In this document: positions 63,043-64,000 of the stretch, piece by piece | Layout of the letters: each line of letters starts with the position of its first letter | Position numbering within the stretch: the stretch's first letter is position 1 | Source: Flavobacterium piscisymbiosum | Lineage (GTDB): Bacteria; Bacteroidota; Bacteroidia; Flavobacteriales; Flavobacteriaceae | NCBI RefSeq assembly: GCF_020905295.1 | Contig: NZ_JAJJMM010000001.1 | Location: forward strand, 5,580,001 to 5,644,000 | Length of the DNA stretch: 64,000 nt | Direction: 5' to 3' | Notes under the pieces: model-generated | What the model saw: the letters and a program-made list of their open reading frames with translations, nothing else | The model's database searches: none | What the model was told of the DNA's origin: nothing | Made by a program: the position numbers and the translations under genes

Positions 63043-64000
63043 TTAATAATGCAGATCTGTCAGCTTTTGTGTTAGTAGCTTTTTGTCGGGAAGCTGAATT
63101 TTGTATTCAGCAACCATTGTAGGAGAAAGGCTTCGGCTTAAAGCATATTCTACCACTGCATGATCCTGGTCTTTGCATAATAAAATACCGATACTTGGGT
63201 TTTCATTCTGCTTTTTCACATCTCGATCCAGAGCTTCCAAGTAAAAATTTAACTGACCCAAATGTTCGGGTTTAAACTTATCTGACTTTAACTCAAAGGC
63301 GACCAGACATTGTAAGCCCCTGTGATAAAATACAAGATCAATATAGAAATCACTATGCCCTACCTGAACTTTATATTCTTCTGCTATAAATAGAAAATCC
63401 TTACCTAATTCAAGTATGAAGTTTTTCATCTGACTGATCAAACCTTTCTGCAAATCACTCTCGGTGTAGGAGTCTGAAAGGTTTAAAAAATCAAATATAT
63501 AGCTGTCCTTAAATGTGTTTGTGATATCGGGATGTAGTTCTCTCATCACTGATGAGACTTTTGTATTTCCAATAATGGTTCTTTCAAAAACACCACTATT
63601 TATCTGCCTTTCTAATTCCCTTGAACTAAATTTCTCCTGACTGGAGAGGCGCAAATAAAATTCCTGTTCTTCGATTGATTTAGTTCTGCTTAAAATGATA
63701 AGATTGTTTGTCCAGCTAATTTCTCTCAGCAGTGCTGAGAGTTTTGGAGAAGCTTTGTATGTTTGATAGAACTGTTTCATTCTCCAAAGATTCTTATCCG
63801 AAAATCCTTTTAAATCAGGCTCGCTTCTTTGCAAAAAATCAGCCAGTTCTTTTACTACTGATTTCCCCCACTGTGCTGTTTCGATACGATTATAAATGTA
63901 TTGTCCAATATTCCAGTACAGATTAATCATTTCAGTGTTAACTACTGAAATGGCTTTTGATCTGGATTGTTTTATTAATTGGATTATATCGGTAAATTGT
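63043..64000 (-). CDS. DUF1016/YhcG-type PDDEXK nuclease-domain protein (5' end outside window)
   Basis: The frame continues upstream of the ATG at 63930 without a stop to the window edge (QFTDIIQLIKQSRSKAISVV...), so the start lies beyond. The N-terminal part has the family's NTEMINLYWNIGQYIYNRIE and LSALLREISWTNNLIILSR. The C-terminal part holds a PD-(D/E)XK fold: HSDFYIDLVFYHRGLQCLVA with FELKSDKF. YhcG-type proteins act on DNA, perhaps in defence or recombination. It ends 31 bp from the VOC gene in convergent order. Confidence 0.85.
   Translation of the reverse strand, partial: QFTDIIQLIKQSRSKAISVVNTEMINLYWNIGQYIYNRIETAQWGKSVVKELADFLQRSEPDLKGFSDKNLWRMKQFYQTYKASPKLSALLREISWTNNLIILSRTKSIEEQEFYLRLSSQEKFSSRELERQINSGVFERTIIGNTKVSSVMRELHPDITNTFKDSYIFDFLNLSDSYTESDLQKGLISQMKNFILELGKDFLFIAEEYKVQVGHSDFYIDLVFYHRGLQCLVAFELKSDKFKPEHLGQLNFYLEALDRDVKKQNENPSIGILLCKDQDHAVVEYALSRSLSPTMVAEYKIQLPDKKLLTQKLTDLHY

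Overview
The window looks like chromosome of a Flavobacterium-like member of the Bacteroidota. The reasons are AT-rich DNA, many lipoproteins with a Cys lipobox, TonB-dependent receptors, families typical of this phylum (MbnP, DUF5777, DUF6660-like, PRTRC cassette, fused RND-TolC pump), and few Shine-Dalgarno sequences. All functional calls come from reading the sequence; no database search was run.

Layout. 1-4377: end of a TonB receptor, then a tight operon of an exported-repeat lipoprotein, an OB-fold protein, a DUF5777 barrel, a c-type cytochrome and YceI. 4747-18113: a mobile defence island bounded by a 70-bp imperfect direct repeat (4911-4980 and 18044-18113) beside a degenerate tRNA, with a large serine recombinase near its right edge. 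Inside, on the minus strand, is a SIR2 + HerA operon of the SIR2-HerA (Nezha) type. The HerA protein carries an extra C-terminal KTSC domain. The operon continues with a small KTSC-like protein, a RloC/PrrC-like AAA_13 ATPase and a PD-(D/E)XK nuclease. An IS21 element (7573-10188) splits the ATPase gene and has duplicated 6 bp; removing it on paper restores the reading frame exactly. 18239-20704: a hypothetical gene, an AraC regulator and an exported DJ-1/PfpI protein.

20877-30088: envelope-lipid locus with PAP2 phosphatase, phosphoethanolamine transferase, DUF1345, a two-component pair, an LtaS-like sulfatase-fold enzyme and a YegS-like lipid kinase. Four copies of one upstream motif tie these units together; one copy precedes a candidate small RNA. 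30343-46192: metal-homeostasis region with DUF6660-like proteins, a ZIP transporter, an ICMT-like methyltransferase, a CzcA pump fused to its outer-membrane channel, CzcB, MgtC, bestrophin, a P-type ATPase and a second DUF1345 protein.

46706-52679 (minus): probable copper locus with a MauG/MbnH-like dihaem protein, MbnP, a TonB receptor, a YtkA-like lipoprotein and two small Cys-motif proteins. 52880-55983: a (CT)24 tract, a 29-aa CWKC protein (second copy; the first is at 34376), an orphan response regulator without its phosphoacceptor Asp, a third DUF6660-like gene, a His-rich peptide and a PAP2 phosphatase. 56826-62274: minus-strand PRTRC plasmid/ICE-type cassette with DUF932 and SSB, bounded by GC-rich hairpins. 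The end holds a VOC protein and a DUF1016-type PDDEXK protein that runs off the window.
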